DNA from: Arion vulgaris
Taxonomy: Eukaryota > Mollusca > Gastropoda > Stylommatophora > Arionidae
NCBI GenBank assembly: GCA_020796225.1
Contig: CM036767.1
Location: 11,947,427 to 12,011,426 of the forward strand
DNA length: 64,000 bases
Direction of reading: 5' to 3'
Below the pieces are notes generated by a model, which saw nothing but the letters and a program-made list of their open reading frames with translations, searched no databases and was not told the origin of the DNA. Positions 48,201 through 53,465 of the stretch are shown here, piece after piece; the first letter of the stretch is position 1; every line of letters begins with the position of its first letter. Position numbers and translations under genes: made by a program.

Positions 48201-49506
48201 TGAACTGCGTATCTCCAGCAGCAATATTAGGGATCTCATGAACAAATTACACATGTGACTTGGTCTCTTACACACGTATGGTAACACGTCATGCACACAG
48301 TTAGCATATGATTTACACCGTGAGAAAACATCTTTTATTTACCCTCATACAGAGAAAATCTGCAGTAGACTGGAAGACAAACACTGGATATGATTATGGA
48401 AAAGACTCCTCAAAGACCTAAGCAGAACAGACCAGGTAATTATATTTCGACTACGCACCGGACACTGCAGACTCAACAAACACTTATATAGACTAGGAAT
48501 AAGTCAAACAACTCTCTGCCAGTGTCAGCAGACGGAACAGACATCAGAGCATATCCTGCAAGACTGTCCTCTCCTGTGTGAGCTGAGAAGCAACATGTGA
48601 CCACACCCAGTCGACCTGAAAACTAAGCTTTGGGGAAACCTGACAGACCTGAAGCTGACTGCCCAGTTTGTGTCCACAGTAAATTAAGCGCATGACCAGA
48701 GATCGCTGAAGAAGAAGAAGAATATCGACCCTACATTTTTTTCTTTCTGTAGAATGTCGACTGTCACTAACGACCATGTCCCTTCACAACTTCATATCGA
48801 TAGTGTCGTTTTTTCCCGTTCGTTCGCTATGAATTCGTGCGTAGTCATGGCGTCTAATATGTCGGCTCTGATTTTTGCGTAAGTGCTTATTTTCCTAACA
48901 ACTAGTGTCCTCTCTCTTCATGGAGCATTACTCCGTCTTCAGAAATATTTATAATTTACATCATCAAGTAAAGGAGCAGGGTCTCCTGTGGTCCAACAGC
49001 ATACCGAGTGCACACCAACGATACTTTGTTAAGCTTTCCTTGAACCCTGCGCTGCTGAGGTCACTCAGAATTCATACATGAGTGTAGATCTGTGACTCCA
49101 GCCAGAGTAGTGCCCTAGTCACCGCCAGTATCTCCATTGTCATATTGCTTGTTGTGATACTAAATGCACCATTCGATTACTTGACCATTTCCACATGATC
49201 TTACAGAGAAGGCCCATGCGGACTTTTCGTGGCAACTACCGATCCATCCGTGTAAATCACAACGCCACCTTCATTGCAGTGTTCATCAATGATGGCGTTG
49301 ACGTCTGCAATCCAAAGCCACGTGATTCCGCTCTCTGCAAAGGAAACTATAAACAGCAACGAAAAAAATAGTATATATATAATTTTAAATTTGAAAAAGT
49401 AAAAGAAATAAAAAAGAGAATCAATATTGGTACCTGCATAGCGACTTGTGAAGCAATATACAAAGATAACAATGCATAAATTAATTAGACAAGTATAACC
49501 AGCCAT
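18199..49506 (-). CDS. Secreted LDLa-CUB-CUB-LDLa-trypsin mosaic serine protease (gene span, 10 exons)
   Basis: Joining exons 49506-49434, 46960-46829, 45823-45667, 41574-41309, 33431-32952, 29833-29720, 24691-24496, 22449-22184, 21799-21654 and 18292-18199 gives about 641 codons in one frame. Residue layout: signal peptide 1-24; LDLa about 30-66; Thr-rich linker; CUB about 86-208; linker [16 protein letters not shown] about 224-365; LDLa about 372-406; zymogen Cys413; activation site R424|IVGG; trypsin domain from 425 with His469 (TAAHC), Asp520 (NDIALV) and Ser613 (GDSGGP). Asp607, six residues before Ser613, is the S1-pocket position 189, predicting cleavage after Arg or Lys. Domain-bounding introns are phase 1, typical of shuffled extracellular modules. 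No transmembrane segment besides the signal was seen, so it is probably a secreted zymogen of the enteropeptidase, matriptase or ovochymase kind. Substrate unknown. Two defects: no AG before the last exon, and the C-terminal exon was not located. Confidence 0.85.
18479..19467. mobile_element. Non-autonomous hAT element with 8 bp target-site duplication
   Basis: Terminal inverted repeats CAGTTGTTCTCAACC (left) and the complement of GATTGAGAGCCACTA (right) are flanked by CCATAGAT and CCATAGAG, a 7/8 match. No transposase is visible. A jockey-like RNase H fragment occupies its centre (18690-19195). Confidence 0.75.
18690..19195 (+). pseudogene. Jockey-like RNase H end and Cys/His region, nested in the hAT element
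   Basis: Pieces [35 protein letters not shown] and [11 protein letters not shown] show the end of RNase H and the C-x-C...H-x-x-x-x-C motif typical of jockey/CR1-type ORF2 C-termini. Frameshifted between the pieces. Confidence 0.7.
19800..20785. repeat. Satellite array, 36 bp unit, about 27 units
   Basis: The unit TGATAATATTTCTAATGATA-GTGACACACAATAGAC alternates with a GTGTCACACAACAGAC variant. As 36 is divisible by three, spurious open frames of over 300 codons appear on both strands. Units decay towards the right end (20490-20785). Confidence 0.95.
20935..21370 (+). mobile_element. SINE-C copy followed by a LINE 3' end
   Basis: 20935-21060 has AAGCACCTCTGAAGTCGGAG. 21165-21370 encodes [20 protein letters not shown] and [12 protein letters not shown], the terminal residues of an RTE-type ORF. 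Confidence 0.55.
21370..21590. repeat. ~60 bp tandem repeat, about 4 units
   Basis: AACGAGACATGAAGATGAT and AGTCACACAGTTATGTGTC recur with many small indels. It abuts protease exon 9 (70 bp away). Confidence 0.75.
21654..21799 (-). CDS. Protease exon 9: C-terminal barrel and S1-pocket aspartate
   Basis: Encodes [20 protein letters not shown], then [20 protein letters not shown] and EGGVDACS. The Asp of DACS is the trypsin specificity residue (position 189). The donor is GTAAGT. I use the acceptor CTCCCCAG rather than TTATTTACAG at 21816, because only the former keeps the frame from exon 8 (GDTL-S-TCC). The double Cys is unusual and leaves one cysteine potentially unpaired. Confidence 0.85.
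22025..22138. repeat. 20 bp tandem repeat (AGATATACAACTAAACATTT), ~6 units
   Basis: Short array between protease exons 8 and 9, 45 bp from the exon 8 donor. Confidence 0.85.
22184..22449 (-). CDS. Protease exon 8: catalytic aspartate region
   Basis: The acceptor is TACATTTCCAG and the donor GTAAGT. Reads [19 protein letters not shown], then [20 protein letters not shown] with the catalytic Asp, then [15 protein letters not shown] and [12 protein letters not shown]. The 266 bp length and the 2-to-1 phases fit exons 7 and 9 exactly. A 523 bp LINE fragment sits just upstream in the intron (22525-23047). Confidence 0.92.
22525..23047 (-). mobile_element. LINE 3' fragment with 15 bp target-site duplication
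   Basis: TATATCACCATTACT is present at 22510-22524 and 23048-23062. The minus strand encodes [40 protein letters not shown] and [20 protein letters not shown] and ends in four AAGT units. It is the uninterrupted sibling of 12675-14510. The insert is 523 bp and lies in the intron between protease exons 7 and 8. Confidence 0.92.
23345..24205 (+). mobile_element. LINE post-RT fragment (tail GACGACAAAAAGAAGAAG)
   Basis: Contains [20 protein letters not shown] and then an open stretch (23778-24182): [53 protein letters not shown] and [18 protein letters not shown]. Within it a ~0.3 kb interior segment appears rearranged (23470-23580). Intact 3' end with AAGAAG tail. Confidence 0.75.
24496..24691 (-). 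CDS. Protease exon 7: activation site and catalytic histidine
   Basis: The acceptor is TTGTCACTCAG and the donor GTGAGT. The exon encodes the zymogen link [13 protein letters not shown], the new N-terminus [18 protein letters not shown], and the catalytic loop [19 protein letters not shown]. The Arg before IVGG indicates trypsin-type activation. The Cys in SCGH would pair with the Cys in SLVCLP of exon 8, keeping the modular N-terminus bound after activation. Confidence 0.92.
24947..26259 (-). mobile_element. Composite GC-rich retroelement with SINE-B-like 3' end, 11 bp TSD
   Basis: TTATGCTTTTC occurs at 24936-24946 and 26260-26270. On the minus strand the element starts GGGCTCAAAGGCTCATGAGG, shares its 5' ~170 bp with the insert at 36070-37265, and ends with a SINE-B-like block (GGTACCTAGGGAAAGTTCCC) and AGAAGAAGAAGAA tail. 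The middle is GC-rich and unlike that of the other copy. No convincing coding frame. Confidence 0.8.
26370..27535 (+). mobile_element. LINE with reverse transcriptase C-terminal half
   Basis: Frames in sequence read [20 protein letters not shown], then [37 protein letters not shown] (catalytic F-A-D-D), [13 protein letters not shown], and after a frameshift [20 protein letters not shown] and [20 protein letters not shown]. The post-RT tail ([29 protein letters not shown]) follows. Endonuclease and 5' half are missing. At least three frameshifts; inactive. Confidence 0.88.
27578..28258. repeat. Minisatellite, 56 bp unit, about 12 units
   Basis: The unit GTGAAGTCTAGCTTCCTCTA-TCACTCGTGTCCCTCGCCTT-CCAACCCAGTTACTTC is nearly invariant, apart from one decayed unit at 27868-27930. 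It begins ~40 bp after the LINE end at 27535. Homogeneity implies recent expansion or gene conversion. Confidence 0.95.
28480..29095. repeat. ~31 bp repeat plus tRNA-related SINE-D (minus)
   Basis: 28540-28705 has 4-5 units of AGAAGTCATAAGTCATGTG-TATCACATTC. 28720-28920 is SINE-D: poly-T (tail of the minus copy), CTTCGGCTCGGTGCCACG, and a complement with a tRNA-like head (GTAGCGCGTTGGACTACGGG, GCGGGTTCAACTC). A second truncated copy starts at 28960. Another SINE-D lies at 40405-40555. Confidence 0.7.
29097..29400 (+). mobile_element. Internally deleted LINE copy
   Basis: The first ~250 bp ([24 protein letters not shown] RT segment, [15 protein letters not shown]) match 30066-30300. The sequence then jumps at GGGGCGAAACTGGCCCTATG straight to the LINE 3' end (TAACGTATAACGGTACGAGAG with a TTA tail). 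About 0.8 kb present in the sibling is missing. Confidence 0.8.
29425..29718. repeat. ~30 bp minisatellite (TATCGCTGTGTACTATTGACACTTATAATG), ~11 units
   Basis: Runs directly up to the donor of protease exon 6 (exon end 29720); the last unit lies partly in the splice region. One inverted unit is at 29048-29095 on the other side of the deleted LINE. Confidence 0.9.
29720..29833 (-). CDS. Protease exon 6: LDL-receptor class A repeat 2
   Basis: A 114 bp phase 1-1 exon (acceptor TTTTCAG, donor GTAAGT) encodes [28 protein letters not shown] and TDGTDELIC. The six cysteines and the N-G-x-x-D-C-x-D-G-x-D-E calcium loop are intact. It connects in frame to the CUB 2 exon upstream and the protease exon downstream. 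A 30 bp minisatellite abuts its donor side (29425-29715). Confidence 0.88.
29870..30060. repeat. SINE-B 3' fragment and left part of a ~52 bp tandem repeat
   Basis: 29870-29955 matches the SINE-B 3' end (minus). 29965-30060 has two units of TTCAGTTTACATTGATAAAT...ACGAGGTCAATTAATACTGG. The array resumes at 31142 after a LINE. Confidence 0.7.
30061..31141 (+). mobile_element. LINE with RT C-terminal half, inserted in a minisatellite
   Basis: AATTCAG is duplicated at 30054-30060 and 31142-31148. The element encodes [40 protein letters not shown] (F-A-D-D), [20 protein letters not shown], then [40 protein letters not shown] and a 3' end ACGTATAACGGTACGAGAGG with TTATTATTATT. 5'-truncated and frameshifted near 30715 and 30890. 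Confidence 0.9.
31142..31295. repeat. Right part of the interrupted ~52 bp tandem repeat, ~3 units
   Basis: TTCAGTTTACATTGATAAAT and ACGAGGTCAATTA units continue the array of 29965-30060. Confidence 0.88.
31440..32040 (+). repeat. RNase H remnant followed by ~45 bp tandem units
   Basis: 31490-31690 in frame pieces reads [20 protein letters not shown] and [19 protein letters not shown], a decayed RNase H domain. 31735-32035 repeats GAAGCGCGCCGACTACTGGC-TGACTCTTTCATGAGCACAT about four times with indels; the unit derives from the next part of the same domain (ACGAAGCGCGCCGACTACTG). Confidence 0.6.
32045..32560 (+). mobile_element. SINE-A copy and a second tRNA-related fragment
   Basis: 32050-32260: TAGTGGTTAAGTCGTTACTT, GGTCAAATCCGGACCGTGC, GGATTGTTGCCGGAGCTAAG. 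32300-32370: GGATTAGAGCGCGGTGTCCA with GGCGATCCCGTAG, another tRNA-like head. No gene in this stretch. Confidence 0.55.
32590..32975. repeat. ~83 bp tandem repeat that includes the CUB 2 exon end and its donor, ~5 units
   Basis: Each unit contains GTTAATATAAACAAACTAAA, GAACATGTACACAAATGTAT and CATAC-CTGTGGGAGGTTGTTGAACA-TACGAGAAATTAA. Read on the minus strand, this is the last ~35 bp of the CUB 2 exon (AATTTCTCGTATG...CCTCCCACAG) plus the GTATGATAC donor. The real exon end is in the unit at 32941-32985; the other four are decoy copies in the intron, two of them degraded. Confidence 0.92.
32952..33431 (-). CDS. Protease exon 5: complete CUB domain 2
   Basis: One 480 bp exon (phase 1 to phase 1; acceptor CTTATCAG, donor GTATGA) carries a Thr/Pro linker and a whole CUB domain. 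Visible pieces: [60 protein letters not shown] and [21 protein letters not shown]. The four cysteines of the fold are present. An insertion rich in Ser and Asn (about [16 protein letters not shown]) enlarges one loop. The last ~35 bp and the donor are part of a tandem repeat extending into the intron at 32590-32975. Confidence 0.88.
33471..34237 (+). mobile_element. LINE post-RT fragment interrupted by a nested LINE end
   Basis: Sequence homologous to 30600-30960: ATCAGCTTTTATAAGTCTAA, then after the insert [40 protein letters not shown] and [20 protein letters not shown]. It stops at a hAT terminus at 34238. Confidence 0.8.
33532..33903 (-). mobile_element. RTE-like LINE 3' end nested in the LINE, with 11 bp TSD
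   Basis: AAGTTATATAG is at 33521-33531 and 33904-33914. The 372 bp insert is antisense and ends, on the minus strand, in CCTTGATGATGATGG. A complement segment encodes [18 protein letters not shown] residues typical of post-RT tails. Confidence 0.88.
35617..36059 (+). pseudogene. hAT transposase fragment (DDE N-terminal region)
   Basis: The longest surviving frame (35617-35904) contains QIDEST, with the first catalytic Asp of the hAT DDE triad in the family motif. It continues after a stop with GDFPEEMLF and the conserved SCASDGAP segment at 36030-36069, where the next retroelement is inserted. Not functional. Confidence 0.75.
36070..37265 (+). mobile_element. Composite GC-rich retroelement nested in hAT, 10 bp TSD
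   Basis: ATGGTGCTCC flanks it at 36060-36069 and 37266-37275, splitting the hAT codons for SDGAP/GAPKMMG. Its 5' end (GGGGTCAAAGGCTCATAAGG) matches the minus-strand element at 24947-26259. The 3' end has TATATATCACAAAGAGAATG and GAAGAAGAAGAAA, like SINE-B. GC-rich middle with CAGTGCAAGCGCGGCAGCGT duplicated (36718-36772). Frames here look incidental. Confidence 0.85.
37414..38884 (-). mobile_element. 5'-truncated jockey-like element nested in hAT: RT end, RNase H and 3' UTR
   Basis: CTAAATT flanks it at 37407-37413 and 38885-38891. On the minus strand the first frame (38884-38183) encodes the RT C-terminus/thumb: [36 protein letters not shown] and [20 protein letters not shown]. The second (38186-37551) encodes RNase [56 protein letters not shown] and [20 protein letters not shown], with the D, E, D and H/D signatures. 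The frames overlap by a few bases through one frameshift. It is the best preserved jockey-like copy here; no endonuclease. Confidence 0.9.
39515..40260 (+). mobile_element. RNase H/C-terminal remnant and an antisense LINE 3' end
   Basis: 39530-39950: [37 protein letters not shown] and related residues of a jockey-type C-terminus. 40045-40175 is the antisense end of the TTATT-tail LINE (CCTCTCGTACCATTATACGT). Nothing else recognised to 40300. Confidence 0.6.
40405..40875 (-). mobile_element. SINE-D and SINE-B copies (minus)
   Basis: 40405-40555: poly-T, CTTCAGCTCGGTGCCATGA, CCCGCGGAATTGATCCGC. 40615-40875: CTTCTTCTTCGAACTC, AAGTAGGCCAGAACATCC, GTAGCTTCCCTAGGTCCC. Both have a tRNA-like complement head. 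Confidence 0.7.
40940..41228 (+). mobile_element. LINE 3' end followed by (GAGA)n
   Basis: Reads [14 protein letters not shown] and then frames similar to the LINE at 46080-46500, ending in GATTAAAACGAGAGAGAGAT and a purine run to 41240. It is 80 bp from protease exon 4. Confidence 0.6.
41309..41574 (-). CDS. Protease exon 4: C-terminal part of CUB domain 1
   Basis: The 266 bp exon continues CUB 1: [20 protein letters not shown], then [17 protein letters not shown], then [11 protein letters not shown] and a terminal [19 protein letters not shown]. The last two CUB cysteines and the C-x-x-x-W-L-E-L-Y-D-G motif are visible. The donor after CACCTACCAG is GTAACT. I place the acceptor at ATGGAG|A because only that AG keeps the frame from exon 3; its polypyrimidine tract is weak. 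Confidence 0.8.
41780..43330 (+). mobile_element. Decayed jockey-like RNase H remnants in protease intron 3
   Basis: 41800-42320: [24 protein letters not shown] RNase H end and tail GTAAGAACCAAGAAGAAG. 42550-42660: repeat ending TGAATGAATCAATCAAT. 42700-43200: [18 protein letters not shown] and [20 protein letters not shown], a second RNase H with a broken frame. No host exon seen. Confidence 0.6.
43380..44165 (+). mobile_element. RTE-like LINE 3' fragment with a nested 177 bp retroelement end
   Basis: [20 protein letters not shown] and [20 protein letters not shown] (43520-43690), then a broken tail to AATGAATGATGATTTT. GATAGTTT at 43850-43857 and 44035-44042 flanks an antisense insert (43858-44034) matching the jockey-type 3' end at 48640-48720. 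Confidence 0.75.
44166..44570. other. AT-rich intron sequence; nothing recognised
   Basis: Pyrimidine-rich stretch (TCTTCTTCTCGTTCTTTGTT) and a short LINE-like 3' piece on the minus strand (CATCCATGCAACGTTGG). No exon with matching phase. Confidence 0.35.
44575..45560 (+). mobile_element. LINE fragment with two internal tandem expansions
   Basis: 44575-44875 repeats a ~37 bp unit (GAGTCACCAATATCAGCGTA-AGAAAGAAAG) about eight times; the unit encodes the ITNISIRKK stretch found once in the LINE at 23890. 45200-45560 repeats a ~70 bp unit (GACACAAGAGCAGCGCAAGA-CAAAATTAGAGAACCATGAC-ACTAGGCAACAACCCGGTAA) about five times, derived from its 3' end. Confidence 0.85.
45667..45823 (-). CDS. Protease exon 3: Thr-rich linker and N-terminal part of CUB domain 1
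   Basis: The acceptor is TTTTTGCAG and the donor GTAAGC. The 157 bp exon enters in phase 1 and leaves in phase 2. It encodes a Thr/Gln/Pro linker ([16 protein letters not shown]), then [20 protein letters not shown] and [10 protein letters not shown]. These supply the first two CUB cysteines and the G-Y-I-x-P-x-F strand. Read alone it could be dismissed, but the phase joins exactly to the exon at 41574. Confidence 0.75.
45838..45980. repeat. Dispersed repeat with GTTTCGA(T/C)CAAA motif, possible Penelope-like end
   Basis: TGGCGAAACACATAAAAAAG, TACTGTAGTTTTA and ACGTTTCGATCAAAA-TTTTTGATCAAGCAAA recur at 50450-50590, 52937-53465 (twice, inverted), 57040-57150 and 60535-60640. It starts 15 bp from the protease exon 3 acceptor. 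Penelope-like assignment is a guess from the 'tttgatcaagc/gaaacgt' hairpin style. Confidence 0.45.
46080..46500 (+). mobile_element. LINE 3' end private to the right duplicon
   Basis: Frames read [47 protein letters not shown] and [15 protein letters not shown], then GAAGAAGAAGAAGAAAAAGG. It splits the inverted repeat that is intact at 649-733. Confidence 0.8.
46829..46960 (-). CDS. Protease exon 2: LDL-receptor class A repeat 1
   Basis: This 132 bp exon (phase 1 at both ends) has acceptor TGGCAG and donor GTAGAA. It encodes [12 protein letters not shown], then [14 protein letters not shown], then [15 protein letters not shown]. The six cysteines and the acidic calcium site D-x-x-D-C-x-D-G-x-x-D-E are those of an LDLa module. 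The near-identical second copy is at 1141-1010, differing at two bases by my count. Confidence 0.88.
47223..47595. repeat. Palindrome: two inverted MITEs sharing a central TTAA, plus flanking SINE head
   Basis: TTAA occurs at 47259, 47416 and 47556. The two ~145 bp MITEs between them are mirror images, and the mirror continues outward through ~36 bp of SINE sequence (CAGAACGACAGGTAAACCAC on the left, GTGGTTTACCTGTCGTTCTG on the right). The left duplicon has the single SINE junction with no MITE (1395-1440). Confidence 0.88.
47600..48290 (-). repeat. SINE-A (minus) with ~70 bp tandem array, ~7 units
   Basis: GTTGCACCAGATTTCCTCAT-ATGGTCTCCATCAAGTCGGA-CGAGATGGCACGTCATCTAC-CGACAGC repeats, with one unit degenerate at 47905-47995. 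The SINE body follows (48190-48260). The left duplicon has one unit (1480-1555). Frames here are repeat translations. Confidence 0.9.
48340..49120 (+). mobile_element. Jockey-like C-terminal fragment private to the right duplicon
   Basis: [40 protein letters not shown] and [14 protein letters not shown] (48435-48600) show the C-x-C...H-x-x-x-x-C motif, with an AAGAAGAAGAAGAAT tail at 48710. 48730-49120 is unrecognised sequence also absent from the left copy. Confidence 0.7.
49200..49345 (-). pseudogene. RNase H remnant (right copy)
   Basis: Minus strand reads [17 protein letters not shown] and [12 protein letters not shown]; counterpart of 1766-1935. Lies in protease intron 1 and predates the duplication. 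Confidence 0.7.
49434..49506 (-). CDS. Protease exon 1: start codon and signal peptide
   Basis: The ATG at 49506-49504 opens 24 codons (MAGYTCLIN...FTSRYA) with a hydrophobic core [10 protein letters not shown] and small residues at the end, a typical secretory signal. A GTACC donor follows after one extra base (phase 1), matching the phase 1 start of exon 2. The same exon occurs at 2089-2017 with three substitutions. This start was chosen because it directly precedes the signal core and the phase fits all later exons. Confidence 0.8.
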
Positions 49507-49884
49507 TCTGTTTGTATTCTACGAGTGGATGATATCTGCCGGTCACAAAGTTGTACACTAAACATTACCAGCTGCCTAAGCTTTTATTTCAATTCATTGA
49601 TATTTTTTATTATAATAATCTGTACCACATTTTATTAAAAAGAAAAATGGGTCTCGGTATTGCGAAACTGTTATCACTGTAGTATGAACTTCAGAAGCGA
49701 TAACCTGTTTAGAATATCTAGTGTACGGTAAGAATAGCTCAGAAAGGGCATACTTTGAACTTGGTTACCAGATCAGTACATTAGATTCTCTTTGGTTTGT
49801 GGTAGAAGAAAAGATTAGTTATCAGTTTTAGGAAGGGAACTGGTGAAGATTTTTTGGGGGGATGGGGTGGGAGGTTATATTGAA

Positions 49885-50040
49885 TTCGGACCGAATCACT
49901 TGTGAAATTTGTTAATGAGATCCCTAGGACTGTTGCTGGAGCTACAGAGTTCGTGCTTTGTGCAACACTTTAGGCAGAAGGCGTGCCACTTCTGTCGACA
50001 GGGCGGGTCATATGGGAAACCGGTGCAGTGAAGTCAATTC
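49885..50040 (+). mobile_element. SINE-A copy (plus), right duplicon
   Basis: TTCGGACCGAATCACTTGTG, GACTGTTGCTGGAGCTACAG, TTCGTGCTTTGTGCAACACT. Same place as 3086-3245; the minisatellite that separates it from the protease start in the left copy is here a single unit. Confidence 0.7.
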
Positions 50041-50449
50041 TTTGTTTTAGATCCTTGTATATATTTTTATACGGAAATGTTTACTATTTTTCATCGATAA
50101 TGTTCCTCTGATGAGTAAGGCAATGTTTACTCAGGAGAATCAGTTTTGATTTTTTTAATGGTTCACCTTCCCAGCGTTTAATCGTATTAACATTCTTGTA
50201 CTGCATCTAGTCTTTTCGTTCCTCATGCTAATGAAAACTATACAAAAACGTAGTTTATAGTTTGCAGACTATATCAGCAGTTATACAATTTCTAGATACA
50301 TATACCTCATTAGTTCTCTTTCCAAACTTACCTATCTCCACGAAATTTGTGTAAAATGCATTATCATTCTCAGTAATTATTCGCTTTTTCTCAGATTTTC
50401 TTAGATAGTTTTATTTGGTCGTTCCATTTGATGTTTCATTTTTAATTGC

Positions 50450-51780
50450 TGAATGTCACTCCTGATTTATCGTTTGCTTGATAAAGGCCTTGTTGGTCGA
50501 AACGTTGCTGTTTATGTACTGTTTTGTACTTTGTAAAACTACAGTACTTTTTTGTTTTGTACATAGTTTTACTATTTAGCAAGAGTAACATTTTGACTGA
50601 ATCTAGTTGTGATGTGCATGTTTTAGCACAGATCTCTGAAAGTCAGCTCACATTAGATATCTTCATGCTTTTAACGTGATTTTCCTAAACCTCATATAGA
50701 ACGGTTGTATGATAGTCTTGCCACCAATTGCGTAGTCATGGTCTTGAAATTTGATTTTTCGAAACTACACTGTTTGATCTCAGACGTTGAGTTTTGCAAG
50801 ACTTAGAAATCATGAACAGCTTAGGAATAATTTTTTCAGATAATTTGCGTGATGTTTGAAACTCATTCTTGCAGTGTATGTCCAGTTATCAATCTGGATT
50901 TCACCGGATCATGTACTAATACTAACAGTGTCTACACTGATAGCCAGTAAACTTGATTTCCAAGATACATTATGGAATCATAGATAATTTATTGTCGTAG
51001 TTTCTATCGAATGTCCGAAAATAGTGATTTCGAGCGAAACATTCAGTTTAATCTCGAATATTTTTATAGTTATGACTATTTTTTTGTATAAAATGTATCT
51101 ATTTGTTGAGCTTTATCAGAGCAACTAATTGGATAATTCACAATTCTAAAATGAGTCTAGGGAATGTGCATTATATAATAATGGATATTGAATATAAGTT
51201 ATTAAAAAATACTTGTAGTGAATATAAAAGGTATGAATTAATAAATTGATATTGCATAAGTGTAAAAGAGCCTTCGTATATCATGCAGAAAGAGAACATA
51301 TTATCCGAAAGAATTCAAAATCAAAAGATGACTAATGTCAATAAGAAAGGAAAAAGAATTTGAATTGGACGAACTTGAGACATAGAAGATGCATAAGCAA
51401 AGAGAGCGAGAGCCTGGAAAGATGGATTCAGGATGAACTGTGGTTGAACTACCTCAGGACATCTGATAGAAATGAATCAGAGGATGTATGGCAAGTTTCT
51501 CAGGATAAGCTATTTGATGAAAGATGATTAATATTAATTTGCATTACTATTGCGATTGCCAGGCAGCCTTGTCGGATATTGTAGAGTCCCACATTAGCAA
51601 CGTTGCATAATGAATAAGATCTTAGAAGAGGTTGACATAAGCCATCTTTTATATTTGACTGATCCTTCGAGAATGTCATCCACACCGATATTTCATAAAG
51701 AACGAACGTAGACTCCGGAGAACAGAAAAAAAATTGAACAGAACAAGTGGACCAGGCAACTTTAACACTTAGCCAACAGT
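50450..51780. repeat. Deletion-riddled local duplicate of 53340-55000
   Basis: Landmarks appear in the same order in both: GATTTATCGTTTGCTTGATA-AAGGCC, a GACGTT-ATGAGTTTTGC stretch, CAGATAATTT, the RTE-like LINE end (AGAGCCTTCGTATATCATG) and GCGATTGCCAGGCAGCCTTG. This copy differs mainly by many 1-4 bp deletions. No gene. Confidence 0.6.
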
Positions 51781-51884
51781 GGAGTCTGCCTCCATGATCT
51801 GATTTTACCTAACTAAAAGTACACACGTTGGACTACACAAAATGAATCGACGATATTTAGCCTGATGAGAAGATTATTAATTCT

Positions 51885-52400
51885 AAACAGACCATCATGC
51901 TTATCTATGGATATGATCTATCACAACAGCATATCAGCGGAAGACAAAGTACCAACTGCATCAAATACAAAGATCAAATTAGGACTTGGCTTGCTATGGA
52001 AAATGTCAGCTTCGATGATACATATTTGAAACCGAGTTGTTGCACCTGGTGAGGATGACAAATAAGACAAAGGTGTTTCATATTGACAAAATCATTGCGG
52101 AATACGGCCACACGTCTTTGCGACTACCTCCATATCATGCTCACCTCAATCCGATAGAGCTTGTCTGGGCTAAAGTAAAAAGGGCAAGTTGCCGAACAGA
52201 ACAGGACGTTTAAAATGTGTGATGTTGAAGTTCTGACACGTGAGTCCTTCTCAATGATAGACATACAGTTCTGGAAGAAGTGTGTTGAACATGTGCTCCG
52301 AGAGGAAGACGAGTACTGGCACCGAGATGGATTACAATTTGTCCAGCCAGTAACAACTATCAATCTCATGGAATCGTCAGATTCGGGATGATACAAATCA
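51885..52400 (+). pseudogene. Mariner/IS630-type DDE transposase C-terminal fragment
   Basis: Broken frames read ISAEDKVPTASNTKIK, KTKVFHIDKIIAEYGHTSLR, LPPYHAHLNPIELVWAKVKR. The L-P-P-Y-x-x-x-L-N-P-I-E segment carries the last catalytic acid of the DDE/D domain. Stops and a frameshift make it inactive; terminal repeats were not found. Confidence 0.75.
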
Positions 52401-52930
52401 TATTTTTATTACAGACTGAGAAATAGCAACGTACACATTTCCATATCCAAATGCGTCTACCATCATACAATTTGTGGTGAAGTTAAGACACCCTGGGGTC
52501 TAATGGTGACCGAAGGGAGGACTAACTGTTGCATATTGTATCCAAGTTCACGATTGCACAAAAAGGGCAACACACTTAATTACTTGACCTATCAAGTTAA
52601 TATGGAGATACACCTATGAATAGAATTGACATGGACAAAATCTAGGGATACTGTAAAATCTAAAATGTGAGCCCCCGTATTTGCAATTGTCATAAAAGAT
52701 CAAAGGAATTCGCCGATGTGCAAAATCCGTAGCATCTATGGACTACTGGTTAGCTTTATTTTAGCGTCATGGATATTCTAAGGCTGCATGCAAAAAATCA
52801 CTGAGATCTAACAGGTAGTTTTCGAGAAAATCAATTTCAAACGTGCTCACGAATTAATGGACAGACTATAGCTACAGGGCATCATCCGTTCGTACTGGCA
52901 CTGGTTTCCACTTATTCTAAATTGGTCACT
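52401..52930. other. No gene or known repeat recognised
   Basis: AT-rich sequence without conserved frames or matches elsewhere in the window. Confidence 0.4.
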
Positions 52931-52936
52931 TCTCAG

Positions 52937-53465
52937 CAATGGCGAAACACGTAATAACAAAGTACTGTAGTTTTACAAATACAAAAACAACAACAACACA
53001 CAACAACGTTTCGACCAAAAAGACCTTCATCAAGCAAACGTTACAACAAGAGTAACGAATTTCCTAGCACACTACATATAGACAACGATAGAAACATCCC
53101 AACGGTAACGGAAAATATACATACACAACAAATATAACTACCAAATCTTACCTAATACGTCACGACGAAAAGTTGCAGCAAAATGGCATTATCGATATAG
53201 GGGAAGACTGCAGTAAAAATACTATTCGCCATTTTGCTGCAACTTTTTTGTTGTGGCGTATTAAGAAAGATTTTATTTTCCGTTACCATTAGGATGTTTC
53301 TGTCGTAGTCTATGTTTAATGTGCTGGGAAATTCGTCACTCCTGATTTATCGTTTGCTTGATAAAGGCCATTTGGTCGAAACGTTGCTATGTATTGTTTT
53401 TGTACTTTGTAAAACTACAGTACTTTGTTATTACATGTTTCGACATAGCTACATAGTTTTACTGC
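52937..53465. repeat. Foldback repeat with ~240 bp inverted arms
   Basis: CGAAACACGTAATAACAAAG-TACTGTAGTTTTAC at the left and GTAAAACTACAGTACTTTGT-TATTACATG at the right, with AACGTTTCGACCAAA / TTTGGTCGAAACGTT, GAAACATCCCAACGGTAACG / CGTTACCATTAGGATGTTTC and GTTGCAGCAAAATGGC / GCCATTTTGCTGCAAC inside. Centre near 53205. Each arm is one copy of the dispersed repeat also at 45838 and 60535. Confidence 0.88.

Noticed and set aside
47653..48258. Frames of 84-201 codons
   Set aside because: They translate the SINE-A derived ~70 bp array.
48544..48777. Minus-strand frame opposite a jockey-like fragment
   Set aside because: Shadow of the plus-strand Cys/His region.
51500..51685. Frame on the minus strand near 51.6 kb
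   Set aside because: Corresponds to degraded non-coding sequence homologous to 54760-54960.
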